From NCBI GenBank assembly GCA_029959085.1, contig JARWIR010000008.1:15238001-15302000 (forward strand): 64,000 nt of DNA, in the 5' to 3' direction. Below, piece after piece: positions 63,051 to 64,000 of this stretch. The notes under the pieces were generated by a model. That model saw nothing but the letters and a program-made list of their open reading frames with translations. It had not been told where the DNA came from and searched no databases. The position numbers were made by a program, and so were the translations under genes. Source of the DNA: Nemophila menziesii. Taxonomy: Eukaryota; Streptophyta; Magnoliopsida; Boraginales; Hydrophyllaceae. The first letter of the stretch is position 1; every line of letters begins with the position of its first letter.

Positions 63051-64000
63051 TGATATACCATTAAAAGAGAGGAAGATGCATACTTTATTATTTCATGAAT
63101 CAAGGTGCAGGAAGCGGTAATAATTTCCCTCACTCTCTTATCTAGCTTTCACATGCCACTTGATCACAACAAAGTCAAATCAAATTTAAGAATTGAAATT
63201 TTAAGATCAAGAAGAAAGGGGGTGGGTTCAGAGATCGGCATAATGGGTGTGCTTTTATATAGAATGGGTCTCTAGATGTTACATAGTGATAGAACATAAT
63301 TTATCCCCTTAGTGAACTATCGAATCGATTGATCAATTCAATAATTGGTAGAAGAGAAGAAATAACAAAGCTTGGTGATTAAAACGAGGATTCTCAAGGA
63401 AGTTAGCCTAACATGCTATCGATCACTATTTCGATGCTATTCCTTGATATTTCCGAGACTTCCTTTGCGTAGCTAATACTTTCGGAAACCATACACTAGG
63501 TCAAGGACAAATGGAGGTGTGCTCCATGTGGAACTCCGGCGCTGAATATTAGAATAATCATATAGAGTGTTCTTACGACCCAAGGAGTTATGAAGGTTCT
63601 TACACTGTATGATTACTACATTGATTTTAAGAGATAAATAGAATCTGCCCATTTCGGTAGCAGAATGGGGTATTTATTAAAGCTAGCACAGGAGAGCAAT
63701 TTAGGTGAGCATGAGTGCATAGTTTAGGCCAATGTGGGGCTCAGATTGTAACTGGATCTTGTTGTCTAGCAAATTGCTACCCTCAGATGTTGGTCTCATG
63801 TGAAATCTTATTCCTTCGGCGTACCTATCCTCGGGCGAGTTTGGCACTTCTCTACCCTTGATATATACGAATTATCCTCGGCCTGGCGGCCATTTCTTTG
63901 GCCTTGGCCATCCCATAATTCTTGTGGCTGATCTAGTATTGACGCTTTATTTTATCTTATCAATACCCCTTTGACTATTTGCAATCGGTATCAATTGCTT
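63051..64000. other. Unassigned right end of window
   Basis: Sequence differs from unit U from 63051 on. It is less AT-rich toward the end (CGGCCTGGCGGCCATTTC near 63876-63893), as in some LTRs or transposon ends, but neither LTR pair, primer site nor coding domain is visible before the window stops. Confidence 0.4.

Noticed and set aside
1..64000. Endogenous pararetrovirus sequence
   Set aside because: All RT-bearing segments have copia or gypsy domain order with LTRs or LINE architecture; no movement-protein or coat-protein-like motif was seen.

Overview
The window is plant nuclear DNA, almost certainly from a eudicot. It is AT-rich and lacks bacterial-style gene packing. It holds Ty1/copia and Athila/Tat-like Ty3/gypsy LTR retrotransposons, a plant L1-type LINE, a tRNA-derived SINE, a hAT-like MITE, F-box gene pieces and a piece of plant arginine decarboxylase. 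No gene in the window looks fully intact. The species cannot be named from the sequence alone.

Layout. Bases 1-2688 are a decayed sense LINE (ORF1 zinc knuckle, then ORF2 endonuclease), cut off where a duplicated genomic segment begins. I call this segment 'unit U'. It occurs as copy A (2689 to about 45822, broken into pieces by insertions), copy B (48772 to about 55765) and copy C (60297-63050). Copy A carries four independent insertions whose empty sites can be read in copies B and C: Copia-1 (4651-9334, minus), Copia-2 (9689-22858, minus), a SINE (23093-23370, plus) and Gypsy-R (24316-45335, minus). Copia-2 has a further element in its right LTR, Gypsy-N (15046-22814, plus, without pol). 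Gypsy-R has a further element in its 3' internal region, Gypsy-F (26935-38267, plus), which carries the full but broken gag-PR-RT-RH-INT order. Copy B contains a solo LTR, a second partial copy of the unit-U gene (B') and a MITE. The right third holds a reverse LINE 3' end, a copia gag fragment, an F-box gene start and low-complexity DNA.

How the parts relate. Gypsy-F, Gypsy-N and Gypsy-R are different elements but share a 3' non-coding programme: a conserved motif of about 35 bases directly after the coding region, a GC-rich island, a coiled-coil ORF in the 'env' position, a hairpin next to a polypurine run, and several polypurine-tract-like copies of TGAGTTTGGGGT. Gypsy-N and Gypsy-R look like gag-bearing, pol-less elements that would depend on a partner such as Gypsy-F.

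The most unusual host feature is in unit U. A common 5' cassette, with a telo-box promoter and two short exons with splice signals, is joined at nearly the same base to three different downstream sequences: an arginine decarboxylase fragment (copy A), an F-box-associated-domain fragment (copy B) and an unidentified two-exon tail (B'). This may be modular exon or gene-fragment shuffling, or the right edge of an unrecognised mobile unit. All statements about families are by eye; no searches were run.
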